Shown here piece after piece: positions 6,877 through 15,490 of a stretch of DNA of 28,192 nucleotides. Location: the IMG/VR virus record IMGVR_UViG_3300034812_000060, positions 1 to 28,192 of that record, one strand, 5' to 3'. The stretch comes from a virus. Under the pieces are notes generated by a model, which searched no databases, was not told the DNA's origin, and saw only the letters and a program-made list of their open reading frames with translations. Positions within the stretch are counted from its first letter, which is position 1; each line of letters begins with the position of its first letter. The translations under genes were made by a program, and so were the position numbers.

Positions 6877-7494
6877 TTAATTATTGGTTAATTTTTTCAT
6901 TACTCTATCTAAAGCAGTTTCTTTTCTGTTATTTCCGAATCTTACTTTAAATTGTTCTTTAGCTTCAGGGTTGTGAGAGATTGGTTCTACAGCAGGAGTT
7001 TCGCTTAACTCTTGCTTAACTTGCTCCTCTACTTGTGCCATTTCTTCTTTTTCATCCTTTAGCTCTTTAATCATACCTTTGATTTCCTCAACGGCAGATT
7101 CAAATTCCTCTTTGGAAACGTACATTTCTTCTTCTTCAGCTAATTCTTCAGAAGCATCAATAGCATCTTCCTCCTCTACAGTAGGTTCTTCTGCTTCTCC
7201 TGCTTCTTTAATTTCGCCTATAATACCCTCCTCTGAAACAACTAGCATTCTACCATCTTCCATTAGGTATTCCCCTGTTGGTACTGCTACTTTTTCGTCA
7301 TCAGATATAATAAAGATTTCGTTTCCTGCTTCAAAAGCTTCTGCTTCTAAAACTGTTCCGTTTTCAAGTTTAGCTTGTGCTAACTCTACTTTGACTTCTT
7401 CAGAAGTTTCTTCTAATTGAGTTTCTTCAACTTGCTCAATTTTTTCATCTCCTAAAAAAGTTTTGATTTTGTTTAAGATTTCTGTTGATTTCAT
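6877..7494 (-). CDS. Capsid scaffolding protein (probable)
   Basis: The 205-aa protein is extremely acidic. The first third is Glu-rich; residues about 40-95 form a small beta domain (NGTVLEAEAFEAGNEIFIIS, then a GEYLMEDGRMLVV strand). A long coiled coil (about 125-165) and a basic C-terminus (FGNNRKETALDRVMKKL) follow. An acidic coiled-coil protein with a basic C-terminal hook, encoded 11 nt before the major capsid gene, fits a scaffold that binds capsid monomers and is removed by the protease encoded upstream. Its ATG is preceded by the late element, making it the first gene of the capsid unit. Confidence 0.7.
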   Translation of the reverse strand: MKSTEILNKIKTFLGDEKIEQVEETQLEETSEEVKVELAQAKLENGTVLEAEAFEAGNEIFIISDDEKVAVPTGEYLMEDGRMLVVSEEGIIGEIKEAGEAEEPTVEEEDAIDASEELAEEEEMYVSKEEFESAVEEIKGMIKELKDEKEEMAQVEEQVKQELSETPAVEPISHNPEAKEQFKVRFGNNRKETALDRVMKKLTNN

Positions 7495-7499
7495 ATTAC

Positions 7500-7507
7500 T
7501 ATAACGT
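7500..7507 (-). promoter_or_regulatory. Late promoter element (CGTTATA), capsid unit
   Basis: The minus strand reads ACGTTATA, GTAAT, then ATG of the scaffold gene. The 5-nt spacing to the start codon is identical at 5143, 9758 and 16693. It would place scaffold, capsid and tail tube under their own promoter. Confidence 0.6.
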
Positions 7508-7529
7508 ATTTAAATTTATATTTGCATTT

Positions 7530-7955
7530 TTATAATAGTCTTAAATATTGATTTGCATTTTTGTAAGATTCCATTAGCTCTTTACCTTTATCTTTTGCAA
7601 ATTTTTGCACTTCATTAAGATAGCCATAATTGTCTACATTGTCAGGTTTTACTCCTAATGCACTTGCAGCTTCTTTAATTTTTTGTCGCATATCATCGGT
7701 CTCACTTTTAAAACCTTTTAATTCATCTGCAAAGTCTTTTGCTTCTTTTGCAATTTTTTCTAATTCTATTATTTCAGCACGTACTTTAACAACCTGACTG
7801 TCTATTTTTTTAATGTCTTGTGTAGCTTCATCTATAGCTCTTTCTATTTCATCTATCACATCTTGTGATTTATCAACAACATTTAATTGTACTTTTTCTG
7901 TTGATAATTCTTGTTTTGTAACTTGCGCTACATAGTTCATCGCTTTTTTTCTCAT
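7530..7955 (-). CDS. Coiled-coil protein of the head cluster, 141 aa
   Basis: The 141-aa protein is almost entirely helical, with heptad-like Ile/Val/Leu spacing over residues 30-115 and a basic start (MRKKAMNYV). Its early segment STEKVQLNVVDKSQDVIDEIE resembles the matching segment of the 117-aa protein at 8090-8443 in pattern (S-x-E/R-V-x-L, then D, then I-E). Both contain an LG[VI] turn later, so the two may be diverged duplicates. Position between protease and scaffold suggests a role in head assembly. No family is assigned. Confidence 0.7.
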   Translation of the reverse strand: MRKKAMNYVAQVTKQELSTEKVQLNVVDKSQDVIDEIERAIDEATQDIKKIDSQVVKVRAEIIELEKIAKEAKDFADELKGFKSETDDMRQKIKEAASALGVKPDNVDNYGYLNEVQKFAKDKGKELMESYKNANQYLRLL

Positions 7956-7958
7956 AAC

Positions 7959-8090
7959 TTATATTTTACCGATTCCTTGATTTATTATATTACCCTTACA
8001 GCACTTGACTGAATAGGTTTCATCTTTACATAAACAACCTCTACGCCCACCTCTTGGACTTGTCTTACTTGGTGTTTCAAATTTTTTCAT
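7959..8090 (-). CDS. Cysteine-rich small protein, 43 aa
   Basis: Read directly on the minus strand: ATG 8090-8088, stop TAA 7961-7959. The ATG overlaps the previous stop (TAATG), and the stop lies 3 nt before the next ATG. The product has a basic Gly/Arg stretch (SPRGGRRGCLCKDETYSVKC) and four Cys (19, 21, 30, 31) that could bind zinc or form disulfides, then NQGIGKI. Similar Cys-Leu-Cys small proteins are common in flavobacterial phage head clusters. Function is unknown. Confidence 0.75.
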   Translation of the reverse strand: MKKFETPSKTSPRGGRRGCLCKDETYSVKCCKGNIINQGIGKI

Positions 8091-8443
8091 TAATAGATAT
8101 CTGTTAGTTTTCTTGCTATTGTACCTAAAACTGCTACTTGTCCTGAAGCAATTTTTAATTCTTTTTTTGCTTTTTCGATATCTGAGTTTTTGCCAATACC
8201 TAATTCTTTTAATGCTTGTTCTGCTTTATCAATGCCATCTTTTAGAGCAATTATTTTCTGATTTAATGGTTTTGCTGCTGCATCAACTTTACCTCTCAAT
8301 GCTTTTGCACCATCTACAGCAATACTTAATGCATCTTTCCATTCAGATTCTATATCAGAAGAAACTTTTTTAACCTCGTCGATTAAACCTAACTCTACTC
8401 TTTCTTTGCTAAATAGCATTTTACTTATTCTTTTTTTACTCAT
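8090..8443 (-). CDS. Coiled-coil protein of the head cluster, 117 aa
   Basis: The 117-aa helical protein has a basic start (MSKKRISKMLFSKERVELGL) followed by a long heptad-patterned stretch and a GIGKNS turn near residue 85. It resembles the 141-aa protein two genes on, and the pair flanks the Cys-rich small protein. ATGA overlaps the stop of the 39-aa basic protein, and its own stop overlaps the next ATG (TAATG), so translation is tightly coupled. Role is unknown; a scaffold-associated or minor head protein is an inference from position. Confidence 0.7.
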   Translation of the reverse strand: MSKKRISKMLFSKERVELGLIDEVKKVSSDIESEWKDALSIAVDGAKALRGKVDAAAKPLNQKIIALKDGIDKAEQALKELGIGKNSDIEKAKKELKIASGQVAVLGTIARKLTDIY

Positions 8444-8559
8444 CTTCCTTGACCTTTATATTTTTTTTTATATCCTGTTTGTCCTACACTCGCATTTTTG
8501 CTATGAGGGTGTGATTTACGTTTTGGTTTTATATATGTTCTAACAACCTTACGAGCCAT
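8440..8559 (-). CDS. Small very basic protein, 39 aa
   Basis: Read directly on the minus strand: ATG 8559-8557 overlaps the protease stop (TAATG), and TGA 8442-8440 overlaps the next ATG. More than a third of residues are Lys, Arg or His (start MARKVVRTYIKPKRKSHPHS). Such short basic proteins beside XkdF-type proteases are frequent in tailed phages. DNA or scaffold binding is a guess from charge alone. Confidence 0.7.
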   Translation of the reverse strand: MARKVVRTYIKPKRKSHPHSKNASVGQTGYKKKYKGQGR

Positions 8560-9752
8560 TACTTAATAGGAATGCAATTAGGTACTTTTCTACCATTTTT
8601 GATTTTCATTCCGTATTGTCTGTAACCTGCTTGACAAGGTTTTTCTAGTTTGTGTTGTTCACAAGGCATATACCAAGTTTTACCCTCAAACTCGTGTTCG
8701 TGGTATTTATCACAACCTATATCTTTTGCTGCTTGTATTGCTAACTCTTTTGTTGCGTATGCTAGTCTATCATCTATAATAGCTAAATCATTACTTACAA
8801 TCATAGAAGCTAATTCTATCTCTCCTAATTCTTTTAGTTTAGATTCTGACCATCTTAACCCTGCTTTACCACCCCATAAAAGGTAGGAGATAGTACCACA
8901 AGCTTTTGTATCTCCCTCATCGTAGTATTCTTGCGCTCTGCTTAAATAAGAGTACATTCTCTTAATTGTTTCTTTAGAAATTGGTTTACCTTGTGCTAAT
9001 TGACTTGCTCGTATCTTGCCTACTTGTGTAGCGCATTTGTTGTTTACTTTTCCGTTTAATTCTATACCTCTTTTAGCGTTGTTTTTTAACGCATCAGGGT
9101 AATCGCTATATGATTCTAGTTCTCGTCTTTTACCACCCTTTAAACGCTTGTCCTCTTTTATTATAGACCTTATTACAGACAGCATTTCACTTGCTTCTGC
9201 TTCTTCTATGTCTGCAAAGTCGTTTACAGGCTCTTTTGGTCTTTCCATTTTATCTGCAAAGTAACCCTCTATCGAAAAACCTTTAACTTTACCTGTTTTA
9301 ACAAAGTTGTTCCATATTTCTTCGTTGTTTACCTTAACAGCACCCATCCAAGTACCTACAGGCACATTCAAACCATATTTACGAGATTTATCGTGTACCT
9401 CATCTTCTACTAACCAAGATTCTACTAATGTTAGTCCGTTAATTGTGTGTTGGTGTTCTAATGTGGCTTTAGATTGATTACCGTTCATTAAATAAAGCTG
9501 TGATGCTTTTTCTACTGTATCTTTTGAGAAATATATGTAATATTCTTCTTCTCCTTTTTTTCTGTAGATAGGTTTATTAGGAATAAGTAAAGCACCCATT
9601 AAGATACGCTTTTCCTTATCTACCTCTGCAAGTTTAATTTCCTCGCTTTTAAGTGCTATAAAATCTTCTTCTATTGCAGGGTTTTCAACTACTGAAATAG
9701 CTTCGATTCCTGTTAGTTCATCATCTCCCAAAATAAGTTCTACGATTCTCAT
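8559..9752 (-). CDS. XkdF-type prohead protease with C-terminal extension
   Basis: The 397-aa protein's residues 1-165 match the XkdF putative serine protease family. They contain LLIPNKPIYR, then ATLEHQHTINGLTLVESWLV with the likely catalytic His, then GTWMGAVKVNNEEIWNNFVK and GKVKGFSIEGYF. This protease would remove the scaffold during head maturation. Residues about 215-310 form a second helical domain with two Cys (DYPDALKNNAKRGIELN, KACGTISYLLWGGKAG). The C-terminus has a Cys/His-containing module ending EKPCQAGYRQYGMKI. The gene begins with the CGTTATA late element and heads the head cluster. The role of the extension is unknown. Confidence 0.85.
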   Translation of the reverse strand: MRIVELILGDDELTGIEAISVVENPAIEEDFIALKSEEIKLAEVDKEKRILMGALLIPNKPIYRKKGEEEYYIYFSKDTVEKASQLYLMNGNQSKATLEHQHTINGLTLVESWLVEDEVHDKSRKYGLNVPVGTWMGAVKVNNEEIWNNFVKTGKVKGFSIEGYFADKMERPKEPVNDFADIEEAEASEMLSVIRSIIKEDKRLKGGKRRELESYSDYPDALKNNAKRGIELNGKVNNKCATQVGKIRASQLAQGKPISKETIKRMYSYLSRAQEYYDEGDTKACGTISYLLWGGKAGLRWSESKLKELGEIELASMIVSNDLAIIDDRLAYATKELAIQAAKDIGCDKYHEHEFEGKTWYMPCEQHKLEKPCQAGYRQYGMKIKNGRKVPNCIPIK

Positions 9753-9757
9753 ATTAT

Positions 9758-9765
9758 TATAACGT
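9758..9765 (-). promoter_or_regulatory. Late promoter element (CGTTATA), head cluster
   Basis: The minus strand reads ACGTTATA, ATAAT, then ATG of the protease gene. The short gap after the tape-measure gene contains only this element and A/T-rich sequence. Confidence 0.6.
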
Positions 9766-9783
9766 ATTAAATTAATTTTTTGT

Positions 9784-11571
9784 TTATCCTATACTTGCTC
9801 CTTGAATAATATTTCTGTCTAACTCTTGTGCAGTACTTACATCATTAGAAACTACAAACGCTTGTACAGGTTGTTGAGCTTGTTCTCCTAATGCTTCAGC
9901 AAGTTGATTTGTTTCACTTGCACCAACTACGTTAAATGCAGGTGCAGATGGTGTTGATGTAGCAGGTACAGAAATACCACCACCAGAACTACCTCCATTT
10001 GGCGCAGGAGGAGGTTTTGACGCTGCAATTTGTTTTATGTTAGCAATACCTGCTGCAATTACTGCTGCTGCACCAACAAAACCAAACATACCCCCTTGTG
10101 CTAGTGCTTTATTAGCACCTGCATAAGTGTCTTGTAATGCTTGTACTATTGCTATGGCTTTTCCAAACTTTGAATTTTTGCCAACTATTGTAGCTATATT
10201 ACCTAAAGTTTGTTTAAGTTGTCCCTCTTTAGCAACACCTAAATCTTTTTCTATTTTTTCTTGTTGGTTTGCATTAGCTTGTTGGTAATCTAATAATTCA
10301 TTGTTTGCGTCAATATATGCTTGTGTACCCTCTGCATAAGAATCTCTTTTCATTGTAAGCCTTTTTTCTTCAATCTCGCTTTCTATTTCAAGGTTTTCTT
10401 TCATCTTTTCAAGTCGTCTAACTTCGTTTTGTTCCATTTCTGCATTGAAGTTTCGTTGCTCTGATTGTCTTAATGCAGTTGCTTCATCATTAGATAACTC
10501 TAATTCCATTTTTTCTTTTAATAATGCAACTCTGTTAGATTCTTGCTCTGACATAAAGCCCTCTATTTGTGCTTCTATTGCTTTCTTCTCGTTTCTAGCT
10601 TCAAGTAGTGCTAACCTATCTTCTTCTAGACCTGATAACTTAAATTGTAACTCGGCTTGTTGTATCATCAAGTCAGCATTTGCTAACATAGCTTTTTCTT
10701 GTTCTTCAAGTGTAGCTTTTAAATTATCATTAGCAGCTATTCTATCATCAATACTTTTTAAATCATTATCTCTAATTTGTCTTTGTTGTTCTGCTTGTCT
10801 ATCGTATTGTTCAATAAGACCTTGATTAACTATTCTTGCTTCAGCTGCTGCTTTTTTAAGTTGTTCGTTTGCTGCAACATTTTCTGCTATTGCTTTTACA
10901 CTAATATTACTTAAACCCTCTACTACTTGTGAACCTATGTTTCCAACTTCACTAACTGCTTCACTAAAATCATTAACGATTGCTGAACCTGCTTCTGCAA
11001 CTCCTACGGCTGTATCAACAAGGCTTTGTTTTGTTTCGCCTATTTTTTCATTTAATGCTGCAATTTTTTCTGTATCTCCACTACCAAAAAAAGATTGTTC
11101 CCAAGCTAACTGTGCTGAATAAAAAGCTAATGCCAAACCATCAATAAGTAATTTAAATGGTGCTAAAGCTATTTTAAAAACATTACTAACCACCCTGCCT
11201 AAAGCATCAAAGTTTTCTGTAGTAGATGTTAAGTTTGTAACCACACTTACTAAAACATTAGAAACCTCTGTAAATACTTGCCCTATTGTACCGAATACTA
11301 CTGCGAAAGCATCAGCAACTTGTTGATTACTATTTATTGCTGCTTTTAAACCCTGAAATGCTTTTTCTAATAAAAATATAATACCCCCTGCTTTTCCTAT
11401 ATTGCCTAATACTTTACCAAATTTATTAAGCCCTTTTTCTGTTTTTTTAGAATCTTCTTGTAACTTTTGAAACGAATCTTTAACTTCTTCTAGTTCTTTT
11501 TTTAAAGCTTCTATTTCTTTTACAGCCTTTCCTGACATTAATTTTAATTCTGCTTCTACTACTGTTGCCAT
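9784..11571 (-). CDS. Tail tape measure protein
   Basis: The 595-aa protein begins with a coiled coil (residues 5-50), then hydrophobic stretches near 55-80 (GGIIFLLEKAFQGLKAAI) and about 95-165. A very long Gln/Glu/Ala-rich coiled coil spans roughly 250-450. A Gly/Ala hydrophobic segment near 495-520 (FVGAAAVIAAGIANIKQI) and a Pro/Gly/Ser-rich C-terminus follow. This is the standard tape-measure architecture that fixes tail length and helps DNA entry. At 595 residues it predicts a short tail (about 90 nm by the usual 1.5 Å per residue rule). Its ATG lies inside the end of the 46-aa gene. Confidence 0.8.
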   Translation of the reverse strand: MATVVEAELKLMSGKAVKEIEALKKELEEVKDSFQKLQEDSKKTEKGLNKFGKVLGNIGKAGGIIFLLEKAFQGLKAAINSNQQVADAFAVVFGTIGQVFTEVSNVLVSVVTNLTSTTENFDALGRVVSNVFKIALAPFKLLIDGLALAFYSAQLAWEQSFFGSGDTEKIAALNEKIGETKQSLVDTAVGVAEAGSAIVNDFSEAVSEVGNIGSQVVEGLSNISVKAIAENVAANEQLKKAAAEARIVNQGLIEQYDRQAEQQRQIRDNDLKSIDDRIAANDNLKATLEEQEKAMLANADLMIQQAELQFKLSGLEEDRLALLEARNEKKAIEAQIEGFMSEQESNRVALLKEKMELELSNDEATALRQSEQRNFNAEMEQNEVRRLEKMKENLEIESEIEEKRLTMKRDSYAEGTQAYIDANNELLDYQQANANQQEKIEKDLGVAKEGQLKQTLGNIATIVGKNSKFGKAIAIVQALQDTYAGANKALAQGGMFGFVGAAAVIAAGIANIKQIAASKPPPAPNGGSSGGGISVPATSTPSAPAFNVVGASETNQLAEALGEQAQQPVQAFVVSNDVSTAQELDRNIIQGASIG

Positions 11572-11699
11572 ACGTCTTTTTTAAAGTTGTTATACACTTC
11601 TTTTATGCTTTCTGGGTATTTGTATTTACCCTTTGCTATGTCTATAAGTTCTGTGCCACCCTCAACATAGGTAAGCATTTCTAATATGTTTTTTATCAT
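11559..11699 (-). CDS. Small protein before tape measure, 46 aa
   Basis: Read directly on the minus strand: ATG 11699-11697 overlaps the TGA of the 765-aa gene (ATGA), and TAG 11561-11559 lies 13 nt inside the tape-measure gene. The product starts MIKNILEMLTYVEGGTELID and is helical and basic at the C-terminus. The double overlap strongly suggests real coupled translation. It might assist tape-measure folding, but nothing in the sequence proves it. Confidence 0.65.
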   Translation of the reverse strand: MIKNILEMLTYVEGGTELIDIAKGKYKYPESIKEVYNNFKKDVWQQ

Positions 11700-13993
11700 A
11701 ATACGTTTAATAATTCTATTTTTGCTTCGCCTGTTGTAAGGTTTGTTGTTATGTTGTTTATTCTATATTTAAAACCTTTTATTATGAATATATCGTTAAG
11801 CTCATAATTCAATAATATACTTAATGGTAATATTGCTTTTATTTTGGTTAATCTATTTTTTGTGTTGAAAATATTTGTGATATAATTCTTATAATAGTTT
11901 TCAAATAATGTTCCACTAAAACTTACTGCCTGATATTCATTTATCATAGCACCGAAATTGATATTATCCTCGCCTGATGATGTGCTTAAATACCTGCTGT
12001 TAGAGGGTATGTTGTATGTTGTCTCTTCTGTAGGAGTTGATGCACCTTTAAAAGAAACAGCCGTTGTTGATACTTGTCTTAACGGATAAAACAATAGTGG
12101 TTTAGATAAAAATGCGTTTTGGTCTTTGTTAGCACTCCAACCTACTTGAATAGCTGTAGTTGGAAACCTTTCATATTTAAAATGTGCAAAGGGTAATTCT
12201 ATTTTATAAGTGCTACCTGATAATCTGTAAGAGTTTGTATCTTCGTTATAATTTAAAGAACCCCACTCCTCGTTAAACAACTGATTATGATTATCGGCTA
12301 AAAATGTTTCTAAACCTTGATATTTAAATTCAATTTCTTTATATGGTAGAGCTACATCAACTTGTTTAGTTTCTATATCTACATAGTCGGTTATATCATA
12401 TTCAGTTGAATTGTTTGTGTGATAAAAAGATGCAGTATCAGAATTGTCTAATGTTCTTACTTCTATTTTTCCAGAACTATTAACAAACGCCACTAGATTA
12501 AACATCTTAAACAAACCTGAAACAAAGTCAATAACCTTTATATCAGGCATTTGGTCTGCTACGTCAAAAGTAGAAATAGCAGGAGTTTGAAATGCGCCTG
12601 TAGAAGCTGTTGTGCCTGTGTAACTTTCTGTTAAAAAACTTCCGTAAGCATCTTCGTAATTAAAACTACCACTAACAGTAAAAACTACATTTGTGATTTG
12701 AACAACACCATCTGCACTTATCCTAACCCTGTACATACCTGTTTGTGCTGTAGGGTTCAATGTTACTGTTGAGGTTGGTGTACTACTAGAAACAGTTAGT
12801 TCGTCTGAACCATTTCTAATCAATGTTACAGTAAAATTATTTGAGTTTGAGCCATTAGGGGTTATATCTATTTGTAAAGAAGTTATACTACCTGATAAAT
12901 CTATTCCTGTGTCTAATGCCCTAAAACCTGATTCATCTTCAATACCTATTTCTGGTTCACCACCTGTAAAACTTGAAACAAAAAACGAAAACGAATTTGC
13001 GCCTGTTGTTGTAGCAACTTCGCCTGATTTTCTTGATAACCATAAAAACAAATTATGATAATTAGCATTAGACGTACTAAAAAAATCTGTAGTGAAATCT
13101 ATAGCAGTTGGGTAGCTAGGAGTTGTGTAAGTGTTCTCTATTGCTTTGATTACTTCGTGTACTCTTAATGCGAATTTTAAGTCAGTATATTCTAAACCTC
13201 TGTTAGTACCTGCATCATATTTAAGATTTACTATTGTATCGCTTTGTGCTGTACTGTCATCATAAACAGGTCGCCTACCTGCTGTTATTAAAGGAGTAAT
13301 TAAACTGTTTTTTATTGAAGAAGATTGTAGAGGTAACTTTGCAAGTACAGCAGTAGAGTTCCAAAACGGACTTAATAAGATTTGATAATCTTCTGAATTA
13401 CCCATTATATCAGCATCAAGAGTTAGTTCAGTAGCACTATTGATTGTAGTTATTGTTGCGTAAGAGTTGTCTGTTGTATTATAAACTCTGTCTCCTGCTG
13501 ACACACCTGTTATACTATCTAAAAAACCACCTGAACTATCTTTTAATTTATTTGTTGCTGCACCTGATGAGTTTGTTGTTCCTGATTTTTTAACCTCAAC
13601 AAAACTTAAGTCCTTTAGTTTATCTTCTTTAAATATATCTTTTAAATCTACTGTGTTACCAAAAAATGTAACTCTATATGTGTGTGGTAGTTCGCTTTTT
13701 AGTTCTACTCCCTCTAGCTTTATTTTGCCTGTCTTAAATGGTGCTTGATTAATCTCTATTCTTGCATCTCTTTTTATTCTACCATCATAACCATTTATAA
13801 TATCAAAATTGTAGTAGTGTTGAAATAGTTTGTTGTTAGTTTTTGAAGCAGGTAATGTAAATGATTTTGTGAATGTTGTAAATACTTTTGCAATATCTCT
13901 TACATTCTTTATAGAATCTGTCAGGCTTATTGTTTCGTCTTTGAATAAATCAACCCTATTATTTGATATGTATAATTGTACTTCACGCTTCAT
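11696..13993 (-). CDS. Large tail protein (tail tip/baseplate type), 765 aa
   Basis: The 765-aa protein's N-terminal 125 residues are a conserved-looking beta domain (LFKDETISLTDSIKNVRDIA; FTLPASKTNNKLFQHYYNFD). A Ser/Thr-rich beta middle follows, with a Ser/Gly/Thr-rich segment around residues 140-200 resembling inserted Ig- or carbohydrate-binding-like folds. A C-terminal beta domain ends GEAKIELLNVL. I recognise the N-terminal pattern from structural proteins of Bacteroidetes siphoviruses, where it lies beside the tape measure gene. A tail hub or baseplate role is inferred. It overlaps both neighbours (TAATG at 13993, ATGA at 11699). Confidence 0.6.
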   Translation of the reverse strand: MKREVQLYISNNRVDLFKDETISLTDSIKNVRDIAKVFTTFTKSFTLPASKTNNKLFQHYYNFDIINGYDGRIKRDARIEINQAPFKTGKIKLEGVELKSELPHTYRVTFFGNTVDLKDIFKEDKLKDLSFVEVKKSGTTNSSGAATNKLKDSSGGFLDSITGVSAGDRVYNTTDNSYATITTINSATELTLDADIMGNSEDYQILLSPFWNSTAVLAKLPLQSSSIKNSLITPLITAGRRPVYDDSTAQSDTIVNLKYDAGTNRGLEYTDLKFALRVHEVIKAIENTYTTPSYPTAIDFTTDFFSTSNANYHNLFLWLSRKSGEVATTTGANSFSFFVSSFTGGEPEIGIEDESGFRALDTGIDLSGSITSLQIDITPNGSNSNNFTVTLIRNGSDELTVSSSTPTSTVTLNPTAQTGMYRVRISADGVVQITNVVFTVSGSFNYEDAYGSFLTESYTGTTASTGAFQTPAISTFDVADQMPDIKVIDFVSGLFKMFNLVAFVNSSGKIEVRTLDNSDTASFYHTNNSTEYDITDYVDIETKQVDVALPYKEIEFKYQGLETFLADNHNQLFNEEWGSLNYNEDTNSYRLSGSTYKIELPFAHFKYERFPTTAIQVGWSANKDQNAFLSKPLLFYPLRQVSTTAVSFKGASTPTEETTYNIPSNSRYLSTSSGEDNINFGAMINEYQAVSFSGTLFENYYKNYITNIFNTKNRLTKIKAILPLSILLNYELNDIFIIKGFKYRINNITTNLTTGEAKIELLNVL

Positions 13994-14961
13994 TACACTA
14001 TTGTATTGATAACCTCGTTAGCATATTCGACCTCAATCGCATATTGAATTAATCTATCATTCACAGACGTTTTAAATGTTAGTGAGCTAGTAGATATATT
14101 TACAGTTCTCCAAGCACTATCAAAATAGATATAAACAAATTCGCTTAACATTATGTCTTGTATAACCTCATTATAACACTCGTCTATGTAGTGTGTGTTT
14201 AATGTAAGTTTAGTTCTTGCGTTTTTATCAAAAACTTTTGTTTGATGTCTATATATAGAATAATTAGATGTTGCTTCCCTAAATAAATTTCTTTTAAACT
14301 TTTCTTCTTTAGTGGTAAATGATTCTACGCTTTTAAGGAAGAAATAAAACTCCTGCCACATACCATATCTATTTAAGTAAACAGATTTAATACTTGTGTA
14401 TTTTGGGTTACACACCCTTTCAACATTATATGTTCTCATAGGAGTATCTACAGAAGTGTCTGTTGTTCCAATACTAAATACTGCCAAAACAGGCGTTGTG
14501 TCATCAGTCCATCCTATTAATTTTCCTGCTGTGTTATCAGGTAAATAAATTATACCATCTCCTACAGGCACTCTAGTTAATTCGCAATCTCCAACATAGG
14601 TTGGGTCTTGACTTGTAGGTAATTCGTAATTTACACCTTGTCCGAACTTACCATATCCGTTGAAACCTGTGTGAGTTACTGCAGATTGTGCTGTAGCTGT
14701 ACCTCCACCATCTACTGCTGTATAAGTTGTTACAACATAAGATATTGCAAGTGTGTCTGCTATTATTGTAGTGCCAACAAAATTTTCTTCAAAATAATCC
14801 CTAACTAAAGTAGCTATTTCAAATACTGTTCTGTTGCTTATAGCGTTTTTAAGTATTGTATAGCGTAAAGTACCATCTATCGTTAATGCTAGTTGTGCAG
14901 ACAGATGACCTGCTGTAGTAATTGTTACGAAGTACGGACTTCTAAATAGTATATTAGCCAT
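13993..14961 (-). CDS. Tail structural protein (distal-tail type), 322 aa
   Basis: The 322-aa protein begins MANILFRSPYFVTITTAG and is beta-rich throughout. It has a Thr/Ala/Gly-rich middle and a C-terminal half with many aromatic residues (SVYLNRYGMWQEFYFFLKS). Position between the gp10-like completion protein and the 765-aa tail protein, in a tightly overlapping string, fits a component of the tail tip or distal tail. No enzymatic motif is visible. The family is known to me only as an unnamed structural protein in flavobacterial phages. Confidence 0.55.
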   Translation of the reverse strand: MANILFRSPYFVTITTAGHLSAQLALTIDGTLRYTILKNAISNRTVFEIATLVRDYFEENFVGTTIIADTLAISYVVTTYTAVDGGGTATAQSAVTHTGFNGYGKFGQGVNYELPTSQDPTYVGDCELTRVPVGDGIIYLPDNTAGKLIGWTDDTTPVLAVFSIGTTDTSVDTPMRTYNVERVCNPKYTSIKSVYLNRYGMWQEFYFFLKSVESFTTKEEKFKRNLFREATSNYSIYRHQTKVFDKNARTKLTLNTHYIDECYNEVIQDIMLSEFVYIYFDSAWRTVNISTSSLTFKTSVNDRLIQYAIEVEYANEVINTIV

Positions 14962-15490
14962 TAGTGAATATTATTTTTTCTATGTCTTTAACAAAATTCT
15001 CTTGTAGTTCAAGAGGTAATTTCTCATATGCTTGATTAAAAGGTTTCGTAAAAAACATACTTGCTTTTATACCCTTTTGAAATATACTCCTTGCAATTAA
15101 AAATTGTAAAGTTTTGTTTGTTATGAATCTTCCTGTTTTTTTATCTCTACCCTTAATACCCTTTCTTTTTATGTAACCCTCAAATATTGCAGGGTTTGGC
15201 ATACTAGACCTATAAGAAAAAGGAGAGTTTTTATTTTCTACATAATTGGACTTTGTACCTTTAACACCTTTGTCTTGGAACTTACCATAATCTTCCATAT
15301 AAAACTTTACCCCTATCTTATCTCCATCTATAAAAGGTAAATACTCTAAACTGTTGTATAGTTTTCTTGTATCGTTTTTAGAAAATCTTTTACTTCCCTT
15401 TTTAACTCCTTTTGTAAGTCGTGTCCTAGCTTGTTGTATTACAAACTTTGCAAACTTATTTAAGGCTTCTCTGGTTTCTTTTAACTGCAT
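14954..15490 (-). CDS. HK97 gp10-like tail completion protein
   Basis: The 178-aa basic protein has the features of this family in Bacteroidetes phages: a helical N-terminus, a central MEDYGKFQDKGVKGTKS motif, KRKGIKGRDKKTGRFI in the middle and FFTKPFNQAYEKLP near the end. gp10-type proteins sit at the head-tail joint or complete the tail before the terminator protein. The start overlaps the tail-terminator gene by 10 nt and the end overlaps the 322-aa gene by 8 nt. Confidence 0.7.
   Translation of the reverse strand: MQLKETREALNKFAKFVIQQARTRLTKGVKKGSKRFSKNDTRKLYNSLEYLPFIDGDKIGVKFYMEDYGKFQDKGVKGTKSNYVENKNSPFSYRSSMPNPAIFEGYIKRKGIKGRDKKTGRFITNKTLQFLIARSIFQKGIKASMFFTKPFNQAYEKLPLELQENFVKDIEKIIFTNG

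Noticed and set aside
7079-7420. Plus-strand frame of 113 codons rich in Ser
   Set aside because: It is the antisense of the Glu-rich scaffold gene; GAA/GAG codons read backwards as TTC/CTC and keep the frame open. The same holds for the other plus-strand frames opposite the tape measure, portal and protease genes.
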